A stretch of DNA of 64,000 bases from Serpula lacrymans var. lacrymans S7.9. Its lineage: Eukaryota > Basidiomycota > Agaricomycetes > Boletales > Serpulaceae. Shown piece after piece: positions 20,814-32,476 of the stretch. A program made the position numbers and the translations under genes. Location: contig NW_006763291.1 of NCBI RefSeq assembly GCF_000218685.1, positions 1,272,286 to 1,336,285 on the forward strand. Direction: 5' to 3'. The notes beneath the pieces are model-generated. The model was not told the origin of the DNA and did no database searches. It saw nothing but the letters and a program-made list of their open reading frames with translations. Each line of letters starts with the position of its first letter. Position 1 is the stretch's first letter.

Positions 20814-23760
20814 ATGCCACTTTGGGCCAATACCAATGTTATACTCAGTCTTGTCAATCGTCACAAAACAAAAGGCCGTTATTACGACTTGAAGGGTTAC
20901 ATAGACATCTTCCTCAAAGAGCAGCTGCAGAAACCGCGTGAAACCCCGCACGTACTGCACGTTCTGAAGCAATGGATTGAAGATGCACAGTTTCTTGAAG
21001 CCTTTACGAGCAAACTAGACTCTTGCGCAGTTGAAATTGCAGTGTGGCATGCTCAGGCTCACCCCCAGTCAAAGAAACAACAGCCAACGTACTCACCATG
21101 TCAGGACCTGCAAGCATGGATCTTTATACAAGACGCCAGGTTTCACGAGGTGTGTCAAAGGAGAGTGTGGCGTCTATGATGGAGGAACTTTGGCGTTTTC
21201 TAGGTACTAAAGGTCCTGGACCTAGTGAATATATCATGCGTGATTGGTGTCAAGACTATTCCCCATCATTCTACACCGAATACAGGAAAAGGCAAAAAGG
21301 AAAGATAGCATCATTCTTCAATAAGGTGAGTCGTTATGCGCAGAGGACTCTTACCAATCAGCTGAATGTGAGGTAGGTCGTAGATGATGACTTGAAATCA
21401 GTTCTCATGGATGCTTCAATGCGGAAGTCGCGTCAATGGGTATCATCTGCAGAAAGGCTGGTGAGCAATAGACGCAAACCAGACCTGATGCTCGTCGATG
21501 ACGTTGTGGATGGGGGATATACCTGGCTTCACCTACTCTCTACGTGCGAGGTTAAATACGCAGACTCTCCTCACCTTGCCAACCTTGCCATAGGCCAGTT
21601 GGCGGATACCGCGTTGTTCATCCTTCGTGAGCAAGTTACTAGGAGATTTTATATAGGACTTTCTCTTTGTGGGCCAATGCTAAGGATATCATTATTCACG
21701 AGAGGAGGAAACGCTACCAGTTCCCCATTCAACATCAACAGATATCCTGAACTACTTATCAGAACAATGATTTTCCTACGCTATTCACAGATTGCATGGT
21801 TAGGCTACGACTATGCCATGGAATACGATGACGACGGTGTGCCGGTTTTGCATGTGGAGCAAGGCGCAGCCACTCTACTTTGTAAAGTCATCGCAATTCT
21901 CTTCAAGCCGACAGGTCTGCTGGGAAGAGCTACAAGGGTTATGGTGGTGGAGATTTCCAGTGGCAGGCCTGATGCACCTGAAGATCCTGATCACGTCGTC
22001 GTCAAAGATTGTTGGTTGACCACCGGTAGTCCTTCCGACAGCGACATCCATGACAAGCTAGAAGATCTGGCAAGGGATCCATTTTTCTCAGGCTGCAGAA
22101 CAAGTGACTCGACGCCCATCTTCCATTTTCCTAACGGGCGCCCTCCTGCATCTTTTGACGACATTATCAAATCTGGAAACCCAGAAGTGGATGCCCTATA
22201 TGATAGGGCAAACACCGGTTGGGACGACACCCGTTTCTTGCCAGGGATTCCAATTCGAGACCATCGTCTTTTGCCATCATCGACTTTCGTACCATCTATT
22301 ATACATCCTGGGACGTTTATTCAGGACACAACCAAAGTTATCATGACCGCCGCTGGAGTTTCGGAGTTGGCTGCATTGGAGGACCTTACACATCATCGCA
22401 TGGCCATGAAAACGGTTGGGGTGGAGCTTGTGTGGTTCTCCTGTGTACGTGAGATGCTGGATGGGATCATCGGTGTTCTACTTGGTAAGATAAGATTATT
22501 TACCTTCATTTCATTCATTACTAATGTCTGGCAACACAGGCCTTCAGAATGGTTACATGAGACGTGGTCTCATCCATTGCGACGTTAGTGACGGCAACTC
22601 ATGGCTTCGAGTCAAGGCTGCCTTGCCTCAATTTACTGTCCCAGATTGGCCTGACAGCGCCAGTAATGACTGGTATCCGCAACGCCCTGGTGTTCTAGGA
22701 GACTGGGCGATGGCTGAAGACGTGCAAAATGGAGAGACTGGAAGGACCACAAAATATTTGACGGTGAGTTTTCCTAAATCAATTATGGAAGAATCACTAC
22801 TTATATCTTTGGAAACGTCAGGGAACATATCCTTATCAAGCTATAGGGAGAATCATACGGCCTGAGGTACCGCATGGTTACATGCACGACTTGGAATCGG
22901 TATTCTGGATGTTATGGTTGATTATGATCAACTGCGAAGGTCCCTACTGTCAGCAAATCGACTGGAGTGAGAAAGAGAAGGAAACTGTGGTAACAGAGAC
23001 CGACAATAAACCTGCATCCTCAAAGCGCTCAGCGTCTCAGAAGCAGAAGCATGAAACTTTATCATCTCATCAGTACAGTCGTTCCTCATCACACAATCCT
23101 GGCCACAGTACGTCTGACTACCAAGAGGATCTCCCTAGCAACGGTACCAAGGGAGGCGTCCAGTATATCCCATCCCATCAGTCGCTACTCTCTTCTCACA
23201 GCAAGCGCAAGCACGACAATATTCCTATGTGGGTCAAGTGGGGATGTCATTCACTCAACGCCTGGAATGTAGCAACGGAAAAGCTTATGCTCTCACGTTT
23301 ACATTTTATGGTATGCATAAATCCTTATTTTCGCAGCCACGCTTCTGTCAGGGCAGGGATGGAGAAACTTTTCAATACATTTATGTGGACTGCCGCATAT
23401 GATGACAACGGCGACACACTTTATAATCCTCCCCCCACCCCTATGTCGCATCAAGAGATGGTGGATGTTATGAAAGAAATGCGGAATGGTATAAAGCCCG
23501 AGTTTGATAGGGTGGGGTCGTCTCCGGAGATTATCGCTGCTGGAAGGGAGAGATACCAGCTGCAGCTTCAAGGTGTGAAGAAACCACTTTTCCTGCCTGT
23601 CGACCATCACCTTGTCCTTCCAGATGCACCCTTATCTGGGCCCAGCAATCCTTCACGCAGCCTTAGTGGAACCAAACGAATTGCAGATAGGAATAAAAGG
23701 GACGAGCCTGCCCCCAAGCGCCCAAGGTCAACACGTACTCGTAGCAGACGCACAAAGTAA
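20814..23760 (+). CDS. FunK1-type fungal protein kinase
   Basis: The protein belongs to the basidiomycete-expanded FunK1 kinase-like family. The stop is at 23760. The start is uncertain: an in-frame ATG lies at 20814 and another possible first exon begins around 20725 (MDEELYKE). Large exons lie at about 21380-22484, 22540-22763 and 22822-23760. Signature segments are DDVVDGGYTWLHLLSTCEVK (domain entry), CVREMLDGIIGVLLG, then the catalytic loop LIHCDVSDGN, and GVLGDWAMAED in the DFG position. The activation-segment end is GTYPYQAIGRII. A long insert separates MHDLESVFWMLWL from the C-terminal half. The basic tail PAPKRPRSTRTRSRRTK is typical of the family. The HRD Arg is replaced by Cys. Substrates are unknown. 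Confidence 0.85.
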
Positions 23761-24136
23761 AAGGAGCTTAATCTTTAGGGCTGATGATATGGCTGGTTGT
23801 ACGCTTCCGAGTCTATACAGCATACCATGTGTCGGCTGCCCCCCCCTGCAAGGACGCTGGTGAAGTACGAGTAGATGCTGTTGTCTCATAAGACTTTACG
23901 ACTCATTAAAGCGTACATGAAAGGTTGAACTCATTCAATGGAGACCGGACGTATTCTAACGCTAGTAGTGAAGAATAGAAAATTGAATTGTTTCAAAGTG
24001 TGCTTGTAATAAATAAAATAAGCTTTACATAGTACACAAGTTATGACCTTGATCCTATTTACTGCGTCCTGTATATAAGCTAACCACAAATATCGCAAAA
24101 ATCCAACAGACTGATTCCTGTTGTGCAGTGCCATCT
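23761..24136. other. Convergent 3' intergenic region
   Basis: This is the tail-to-tail spacer of the FunK1 gene and the secretory-pathway gene. It is AT-rich with several AATAAA-like strings near 24008 and contains no supported gene. Confidence 0.4.
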
Positions 24137-26039
24137 TCAATTTCCTTTGAAAGGAATCTGCGAAGAAGCATCACGGCTATTTGCAAGGCTTTCCTCCATT
24201 TTCCTCATCTTCTTCATCCACGTCATCCCAACATAGATCGGAGGTTTCCTATAGTCAACGTAATACCTAAAAACTGCCTCTGTTCCTTTCTCTGCTTCAC
24301 GAATTATTGGTTCTGCGAGGGGCGCCAGCGACTCCCGTTCCTCTGCGGGTCTCGAGAGCAAATCGTCGACCATGGACACGTCAACGAACACAGGTGTCCG
24401 GGCGTCTGCAGAGAGATAGTGGACAAATGCGATGTCAGATTCATGTGAGGAAGGGGCTGAGAACACGGATATATCTTTTGTTGCCCGAAGCATACGAGAA
24501 TTAAACGAATCCGCATTCTCTTTTGGTTTTGGCCAGGGAAGCCAATCATAAAGATCCTCATCATGTTCTTCAGGCTGCCGCGGTTTTTTTTCACGCACTA
24601 CAAGCGCCATGATGAGTTGGCCTCCTAACTGCTTATAGTACGTTGTGAAAGTAGGGATTGCGTAATCGCCTATAGACAGCGGTAGGAAAGTAGGTTGTAA
24701 ACATGTGGAGGTGACAACGGGATTGGCAACTTCCAGTTCTTCTGGAAATGACATTGGAAACTGAGTGCCTTGGTCAAAGCTGTTGCCTTTCACACGCTCG
24801 ACGCTGCCCAGAGTAGCACATAGCTGATCATACTGCAGCCGCCTCGACTTGTAGCCCGTAATGTTGTAGGGAGTCATTGATTTCGGGCCTGGAGTGCTTG
24901 TAGGATTATACTCCAAGCCAATGTATTGTACGTCCTCGCTTATATTGGTAAGACCTGTACGGTGTAGCACTGCTCTAATATTGTATTCGGAACCTGTGCT
25001 CCAAGGGAATTGCCAGGTACAATTTTAGCTGAATTTAATGATAGTACAGTGGTGAACGATACCTTGAAGTAATGCCTTCGAGGGAAGTGTGAGTTCCACC
25101 GTGAAGTTAGTTCGCAGCGGTACATCGCCGATCGAGTCTATGTCTTCAAATGTCAAGTTCATAGACTCTAAATCTCCGTTGACACTCGGATACACCAGTA
25201 AGAATGATGTGATGCCAGCATGAATCTCCCGTGACGTGCCATTTGCGAAATGGATTTCCGTATAATACTCATACATCGATTCATTCTCGGCAATTTCCTA
25301 ACGAAACATAATATCATTAGTGTCTGCAATTAGTAAAACATTGTAGGGACTTTACCTGATCCGCGATGACATATAGTGAGTTATGTTCTAGGGCAGGTGG
25401 ATAATTTGTATTGGGAACAAGAATGCCGAACTCTTGTACGACATTGGTCTTTTCCCCTTATAACGACAAATATTCAGTTTGGAATGTCACATCTTGATTT
25501 TTGACGTACCATTATTGAATTAAGGTTGTTTCAACTCTTGCTGGATCTCGAAGGCAACCATCTCCTCTTCATGTACCATCCATATTGATCGATTTTCAAT
25601 CGCTTGTTCCCATGCTGCCAAAGCAGTATCATTGATGGTTTGCCATAACCGCGTCGACGGTTTGTAGATATCAGGATATGACGTTCTCATCACCCCGTCA
25701 TTTTGAGGGCGTTTAGGCATCCGTATCCCTGGACGTCTGCCGTAATAGATTATCCATGAATTAGGGGGAAAGCATATCATGAATACGATAGTGTTCAAGC
25801 ACAGACACAGATTTATAACGATTTTTAGACTCACCGAGCACACACCTTTCGACCTCCGGACACAGCCCGTCAAACGTCACCTTCACCTCTCCTCGTAGTA
25901 CCTGACCAGGAACCAAATCCGGAGTTCTTACCCATGACTGTGCACGACACTCAGTTGGTGGTTCGGTAGTGTGCGCGCCATGTTGGGAAGTGCCAGCTAC
26001 CAAAAGAGTGAGCCAGGATAAGCAAAGCAAAGACCGCAT
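24137..26039 (-). CDS. Secretory-pathway protein of unknown function
   Basis: The start at 26039 gives a clear signal peptide, MRSLLCLSWLTLLVAGTS, followed by QHGAH. About five introns break the frame down to the stop at 24137. Early residues AQSWVRTPDLVPGQVLRGEV and KVTFDGLCPEVERC suggest a beta-sandwich. The pattern PGQ-L-GEV-V resembles the first strands of an arrestin-like domain, but that is an inference from pattern only. Later segments include DTALAAWEQAIENRSIWMVH, EIHFANGTSREIHAGITSF and, near the C-terminus, VFRYYVDYRKPPIYVGMTWM. Several N-glycosylation sequons (NRS, NGT, NLT, NFT, NIT) support passage through the secretory pathway. I see no C-terminal membrane helix. Function unknown. 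Confidence 0.7.
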
Positions 26040-26745
26040 CTTCGTGGTGCTAATAGAAGTTAGCGTCCAGCGAGAAAGTTTCTCTGTAAAAAGCGGTTTA
26101 TGGAATCATCATCCTTCGAGCTATATAAGACGACGTGAAAGGGCAGCTTTCTCGCGACATCGCCCGGGTACTTGACACGATCCTGATAGGCATGATGCCA
26201 TCTGTTGTCGTATAGCATTTGCCAGTGGTTGAGATGGTTTCCACATGTTAAGCGCCGAGTATTGCAACGACTATGATCGGTATATATCGCCCCAGCATCC
26301 AAGCACAGCACAATTGCTGTAACTTTGTTGAATCACTTTCACTTGATACCGTTACGTGATGCTGATTGTTTGAAATTTATTTGCTCTCCGATGGTCTGGA
26401 TGGATGTTCAATGATAAATAATCTCGCGTCGGCACTAGTGAACGTGAACCGAATCTGTAATTGCTGGATTCTTCCTCATTTACGCTGAGTATGCTGCTGA
26501 GTATGCTTATCGGGTGTTCGCTCAACCAGTCATTGGCTCCTGGCGAAATACTTTCGCCGGTAACATCGACCTTCGGATATATCAGATAATTGCAACTACA
26601 CAATCATGATCTCATGAATTAGTCTGGAACTATAAAGCACGGCCACTCAGCGTTAAGCAGACCATGATAATACTACCTTCTTCCCACCCCACATCTGATG
26701 AACTAAGACGCTCGCGCACAACCTATAGTTCCGAACACTCCGTTC
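26040..26745. other. Intergenic region, no gene recognised
   Basis: The 706 bp hold the promoter of the secretory-pathway gene and the 3' UTR of BIR1. Short frames in it lack any family signal. No repeat stands out. Confidence 0.4.
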
Positions 26746-28606
26746 TCACAATGCTGCTATACATCTTCTGACCTCCTCTGCGCGTTCTTTGAATAACGCA
26801 ATCTGCTGTAATCCATCAGCTCGTAACCGCTCAGTCCCAAGTGTTATCTCGTGTTGGATCCATTGCTCTACGGTCATCAGACGTTCTTCTTCAGTGAGAA
26901 CAACCGGAGCCGGCACGCTTTGCGTAACTTCGGAGGTGGGATTGATTATAGGCTTCGAGTCTTGGAAGACATCGGGTTGGGAAGTGTAAGTAACGTGTTT
27001 TCCGAATTGCGACTGAGAATCCTGATTAGATCTATTGGGCTTCACGGGAGTACAAAATCCACGTGAAGGAGTCCCTGGTGGTGTGTAACGCATGGGAGAT
27101 TCAGGTGGCACATCTTTATGCGGAGGAGGAGTTTTCGTTCGAGTGTCATCGTCAGATACGTGAGGTGCTTCTGGCAGAGGCTCCTCAGTTACCTCCGCAT
27201 CCCCAGCTACCGATGCAGGTGGTCGCATGAGGACATCATCAAGCAACTCTGGAGGCTGCGAAGGAGGCGAGTCCACCATCAATTTGGACTTCCCTTTAAG
27301 GCTGGACTTTTGAGAATGTGGTTCCTCATGAGCTGATTTGAAATCTTCAGTATCCTCTGAGTCAGGTTCGGGTGGTGGCTGTACAGCAGGACGTTTAGTT
27401 GGTATGACTCTGGGAGGTGACGTCTCATGTAAATCCACAGCTTTGTCTTTGTCTTCAGACTCGACAGCGTCTTCTTTAACTGGCGGGTGAGCCACACGCG
27501 TTGATGGTACTCTATTGCTTTTCTTCGGACCAGCCTTTGCCTTGGTGGTGGGAGGCGGCTCAACACTCGATGCAGTAGGGCGTTTACTCGTTCTCTTCGA
27601 CCGAACAGGCGGTGGCGAGTCAGATATTTCCACAACGGCAAGCTCGTCTTCGGAGTGTTGACTTTGTGCCTCTTCAACCACGGATTCTTTGGGCTTGGAT
27701 CGCGTGCGCGACGCGGCTCTTGTCCTCCCTCCTCTTGTATTGGCTGACTTTCCTAGAGTTGATCGCGAAGAAGGGGCAGAGGGCTTTGAAGGAGGAGCAG
27801 AAGCCCCCGCAAAGAATGGGCAGAGGGCGCCAGATTTACTTTCACGTTTGCGATGTTCTTGGCTGATCACATGCCATTGGCCACTGAATCACATCGCAAT
27901 AAAAACAGGACCTACAGTGGATCATCATCTTTGTCCCATCCACCTAATGAAAGATTGCAATACAGACATGTGGCAGTATCGTCGCCCGATATCTGTGGTG
28001 TATAAACAAAACCTGCTTGAGCCATCTAAGACATCCTATCAGTTTCTGTGAACAAGGTAATAATATCGACCGGTATTTACTTTTTTGGAACAAGCACCAT
28101 GCCCAGGAATCGCATCATGAGGCCACCAATCCCCCCCTTTGAAAGTTCCTAGACGTGCCTTTTCCATAATTTTTGAGGATGGAAGACGCGTTTTGTTCGA
28201 AAAAATGTAGCTTTCGATGGTAGGGCAGATGATATAAGTATCATCACGTTGATTATAACATTTTAAACGCGTACCTTCCATCCTCATCTACATCGTCTCT
28301 TAAACCACACCTCACAACTGCCCAAGGACATGTATTACGACATTTGGTGTAATGTATGTCAAATGGATCGTCATCAGCATCCCAGTCACTCAATTCTTTT
28401 CCGCAGAGAAAGCAAGCGACAGAGTCTCGATCGTCCCAGCTTGGATCGAAGTAGAATCCTGCTTCCGAGAGGGTGCTGGCTGTTGCTTTGAATGTCGGTG
28501 GATGTGGCCATTTTACTGATGCAGATGTAGACGAAGACTTAGAGGAGTGCTTTTTTATCCGTTTGGTTTTGAGAAATGAGTCTAAACGAGATTGCAAAGA
28601 CTCCAT
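26746..28606 (-). CDS. BIR1: Survivin-like chromosomal passenger protein Bir1 (two BIR domains)
   Basis: Bir1 is the BIR-domain subunit of the chromosomal passenger complex, which recruits Aurora kinase to centromeres. Exons 28275-28606, 28081-28210, 27916-28025 and 26746-27883 sum to 1710 nt, 569 residues. The first BIR covers about residues 30-110: KWPHPPTFKATASTLSEAGF, then SVACFLCGKELSDWDADDDP and HYTKCRNTCPW. The second spans three exons: ARLGTFKGGDWWPHD, MAQAGFVYTPQISGDDTATC, LYCNLSLGGWDKDDDP and HVISQEHRKRESKSGALCPF. Each has the C-X2-C...H...C zinc set. A 330-residue Ser/Pro-rich linker with many SP/TP sites follows. The conserved C-terminal helix is LTEEERLMTVEQWIQHEITL, matching the region that binds INCENP and borealin-like partners in this family. 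Confidence 0.92.
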
Positions 28607-29001
28607 CGTCAAACGCTCGGTCGTCCAAGTTTCAGTTCAAAGCGGCTTGTTGATAATTTGGTGAGGTGCCAGTGAGGGTTGGCCACGGTTAAGAATTTCA
28701 GAGAAAACAGATACTTGAATGTAAATCGAATCAAATGCAATCAGTGAGCAAGGCGGAAGTAGAAGTAGCCCACTTGCGTGCAACTTGAAGGACTGCAGCC
28801 CGTAATGGCGCTCCACTGGCAGTGGCAAGCATTCGAGACAGTGACAGCCTGGGACCTGCAGCCACACGTGGCTGTGTACGAATACCAAAAAAGTACTACT
28901 GCCATCCGCGACAGTAACTTGAATATTTGAATTCTTATTGCATTTGCATCGTACCTCTTGGCCGTCATCTGGAGGGATTAGAAAGTTAGTAACGGATCAA
29001 G
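28607..29001. promoter_or_regulatory. Divergent upstream region of BIR1 and tRNase Z
   Basis: A 395 bp gap between two divergent starts, or 488 bp if tRNase Z starts at its ATG. I see no coding exon. The sequence gctccactggcagtggca near 28810 is a short inverted repeat of unknown meaning. Confidence 0.4.
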
Positions 29002-29094
29002 CTGGCTAGTTTGATATGTTATCGTAAAATCTGTACATATATTCCCCTTTCCCGCTACTTTCACTCTTCTACTCCCCGAAAGGCTAAACCTGCG

Positions 29095-32000
29095 ATGTCT
29101 TGGTCTGCTTCGGTTCTCAGCTCTACAACATCGGACACAGAGCCTACAGTCGTCGTCACATTTGATTCTGCAAAATATATTTTCAATGTAGGGGAAAATA
29201 CCAACAGAGCTTTCCTTCAGAGCAGGCGTAATTGGAAGAAGACAAGGGCTATGTTCTTGTCTTCCGTAGGGACTCAGAGAGGAAGTGGATTACCAGGTGC
29301 GCCTCCTTTACTCATTTACAGACTTTATAAGATCTTCCCTCATGTTTGAACTAGGTCTTTTGATGACATTTGCCGACTCTGGTCTGTCTAGTATGGACAT
29401 TGTTGGTCCATACGGTCTCCTACATTTCCTAGCTGCAATGAGAAAATATACTTTTCGGTAAGTCCCTTTAGATGTACTTCTACGATTGTGATGAACATCG
29501 TATATCTCAGTGATAATATGTCTGTCAATCCTCGAGAGGTCCCGTTGACGCCATCTTCCTCATCTACCGATCCAGTTTACAAGGACGACAATATTACAGT
29601 ATATGCACTCCCAATCTTACCATACATCGAGACAGAAAGCTCTATTTCTAGTCAGGATAGTTTTGGATCACATACGGTTATCCCTACAAGCTCTTCCGCG
29701 CGCAATTCCAAGCGCAAACGGACTCCCTCTCCCCCTAGCTCTGCAAAACGATCTTCTCAAATCACCGGTAAAATATCTTCATTTCGATCACTATATTTAT
29801 GTCCATTCACGGATTGTCCAATGTATCCAGCGTCAGAAAGTGAATTGTCGTTACAGGAGGCCATGAAAAAATCCGATTTCTTGCCAGCAGTACTTAGAGG
29901 CGACCTTGCTCAGAGCTGGAGGCGGTTCGTCATACAGACCATGTTTCCAGGAACAGCCATTCCAAAGGTCATCGAGAGTTCAGTTAAACCACAGGTGATA
30001 TCGCAAAAAGGAGCCAAGAAAAAGGGAAAAATAGACGACGACGCCTCTGTAGCACCCACTCCACCTGTCGCAAAAATTTCCCGGATATCTCAACCGCCTG
30101 GGTTCAACAAGCCACTCCCACCTCTCGAGTTCAACTATACTGACTCGACAGATATTTCTTCAAAGCCTGTTGTAGCTTATGCTGTAGTGGGCCCACGTGT
30201 ACGCGGAAAATTTGATGTAAAAAAAGCAGAAGCCCTTGGATTAAAACCAGGACCTCTTCGGAGCAAGGTGACGAGGGGAGAGACTGTCACTGTTATGGTT
30301 GACGATGGATTAGGTCAAGGTAAAATGATGGAACGTACCATACGACCTGAAGACTGTATGGGGCAGAGTGAGAGTCCTGGGGTGAGTTCTACGTATCTGG
30401 ATGTGATATTTTACCTGATGTCTTGAGCCAGGTTATGTTGATACTGGATACCCCTACTCCATCCCACATACCTCTCCTCACATCAGCATTCACGCGGTCC
30501 TCTCTATTTACCAGCTTCCGGTCCAGAGAGGTGCGAAGTCAAGAAGATCACGCAGTCCGCGCCGTTTTTCATATTTGTGGGAATCATGTCCTGGAGGATG
30601 AGGGATATAAAGATTTCATGGATGGTTTTGGATCTGATGTGCAGGTATGGCCTTGCCTATTGTTCCTGTTGAATCTTTGATGATGATGCAGAATAGCATA
30701 TAGTTGCTTCGCGAAAGCATGGACACGACCCTGTCACTTTTACCAGTGCTGCTTTCAATCAGCTGAGACTCAACCAATTAGACAGCGAAATATTCAAGAT
30801 TCCAAAATATAGATTAGAGCCCGATACAGACATCAGGCGTGGGGGATATCTTTACTTCTTGAACATCGTGTGGTACTAACGTACCTCTTCCGCAGTTGTT
30901 CCTGGCCTACCTCGAAACACATCTTCAATGTGTTCAAATGTCATGATCAGCATCCGACCCCCACGCCCTCCACTCCATGAAAAAGATACAGAACATTATG
31001 ATCTATTCCACCCTGCAACGTCTTCATCAGCACCATTTTCTCTTCCAGAACTAACAATGAAGCGATTTGCTGAGGCGAAATCTGCTATTGAAGATCGCAT
31101 AGCCAATAACACTGTACCAAAGCAGCCAGGAGATGATATCACTATTCTACCATTGGGAACGGGAAGTGCAGTACCGAGCAAGTACCGAAATGGTGTGTTT
31201 TTTTTTGTACGTTTGGCTATATATTTTACTGAAGGTAACAATTAGTCTCTGGGACATTGATACATATACCCAATTATGGTAATATTCTCCTCGATGCTGG
31301 GGAAGGCACGTGGGGCCAACTTGCGCGTCATTTTGGTATCTCGGATACGCCATATAATGTCTCGCAAGCTCTGAGAGACCTTAAATGCATATTCATTAGT
31401 CACATTCATGGCGACCATCACATTGGACTGGCTAAAATCTTGGCAATGCGACAATCCGTTCGTGAAATTTCTCCGGATTATGTACTTACACCTTGTCAAT
31501 ACCTTTGTGTTCATCCAGCTCTCCCCTCCTGCCGATTCTCCACTTTACGTCGTAGCGAATCGCACCGTCTTCATGTATCTCTACGAGTACGCTGCTCTCG
31601 AGGATCTGGGTTTTCTTTCACATAACGGGGTGGTCCCCATCTTCAACGACGCTATCCATTGGAAGCAGAACAACCCGAATGCAACTCGATGGATGTTCGA
31701 GAGTGAAGAAGAACAGCGAAGGTAACGCCTACAGTGTTCGACCATTGTTATAATTCGAGGCTGAATTTAATTTTACAGTATGCAACTTGCCGTCTCAGAC
31801 TTGTGTGCTTCGCTCAACCTGGTGAGCTTGACAACGGTCGATGTTGAACATAGGGCCAGATGTCATGGTATTATCATCAGACATTCAGATGGGTGGAGCA
31901 TCGTGTTCGTCCTCCATCACGTTTAATATCCTGCTGTCCCATAACAACATTTACAGTTACTCGGGTGATACCGTACCTACCCACAGGCTGGTACGAGCAG

Positions 32001-32446
32001 GTGCTAATGCTACTCTACTAATCCACGAAGCCACCATGGCAGATGATCAGGTGGAAATGGCACGGGCCAAAATGCATAGCACTTTCGGACAAGCAGTAAA
32101 TATAGGAAGAAGGTTTGGTCCATCTTACTTCCATCTCGATATCGCTCACATTTGTCAAAATAGCATGAACGCCCAAAAAATACTTCTTACTCATTTCTCT
32201 GCTCGGTACCCAAAATTACCACCTCCCGCTATTCTTTCGCCACCCACATCTGCCACATCTGCGAGCATAGCAAAAGAACCAATATTGGCTCTTGCATTCG
32301 ATCATGCTAGTATTAAGATCGGAGATATGTGGAAAATGAATACCTACATGGGTGCTATCGAGCAATGCTTCATTGACACAACAGAAGATGGCGATGAAGA
32401 AGAAAACACAGATGCACTGGGTATGACACAAGTAGATATAGTATAG
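29095..32446 (+). CDS. TRZ1: tRNase Z, long form (tRNA 3'-processing endonuclease)
   Basis: This is the long ELAC2-type ribonuclease Z, which removes 3' trailers from pre-tRNAs in the nucleus and mitochondria. The ATG at 29095 opens MSWSASVLSSTTSDTEPTVV. The N-terminal pseudo-nuclease half contains FADSGLSSMDIVGPYGLLHF. The active half has the linker LGTGSAVPSKYRN, then NILLDAGEGTWGQL and the zinc motif FISHIHGDHHIGLAKIL. These are followed by YSGDTVPTHRLVRAGANATL, LIHEATMADDQ and HSTFGQAV, and finally ILLTHFSARY. All metal-binding His/Asp positions are present. The frame is open upstream of the ATG to a stop at 28990-28992 and encodes a presequence-like extension with a CTG in good context at 29002. 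The stop lies 30 bp from the WAPL stop, tail to tail. Confidence 0.93.
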
Positions 32447-32476
32447 CATAAGTAGGTCGTTATAGTCGTTGAATGC

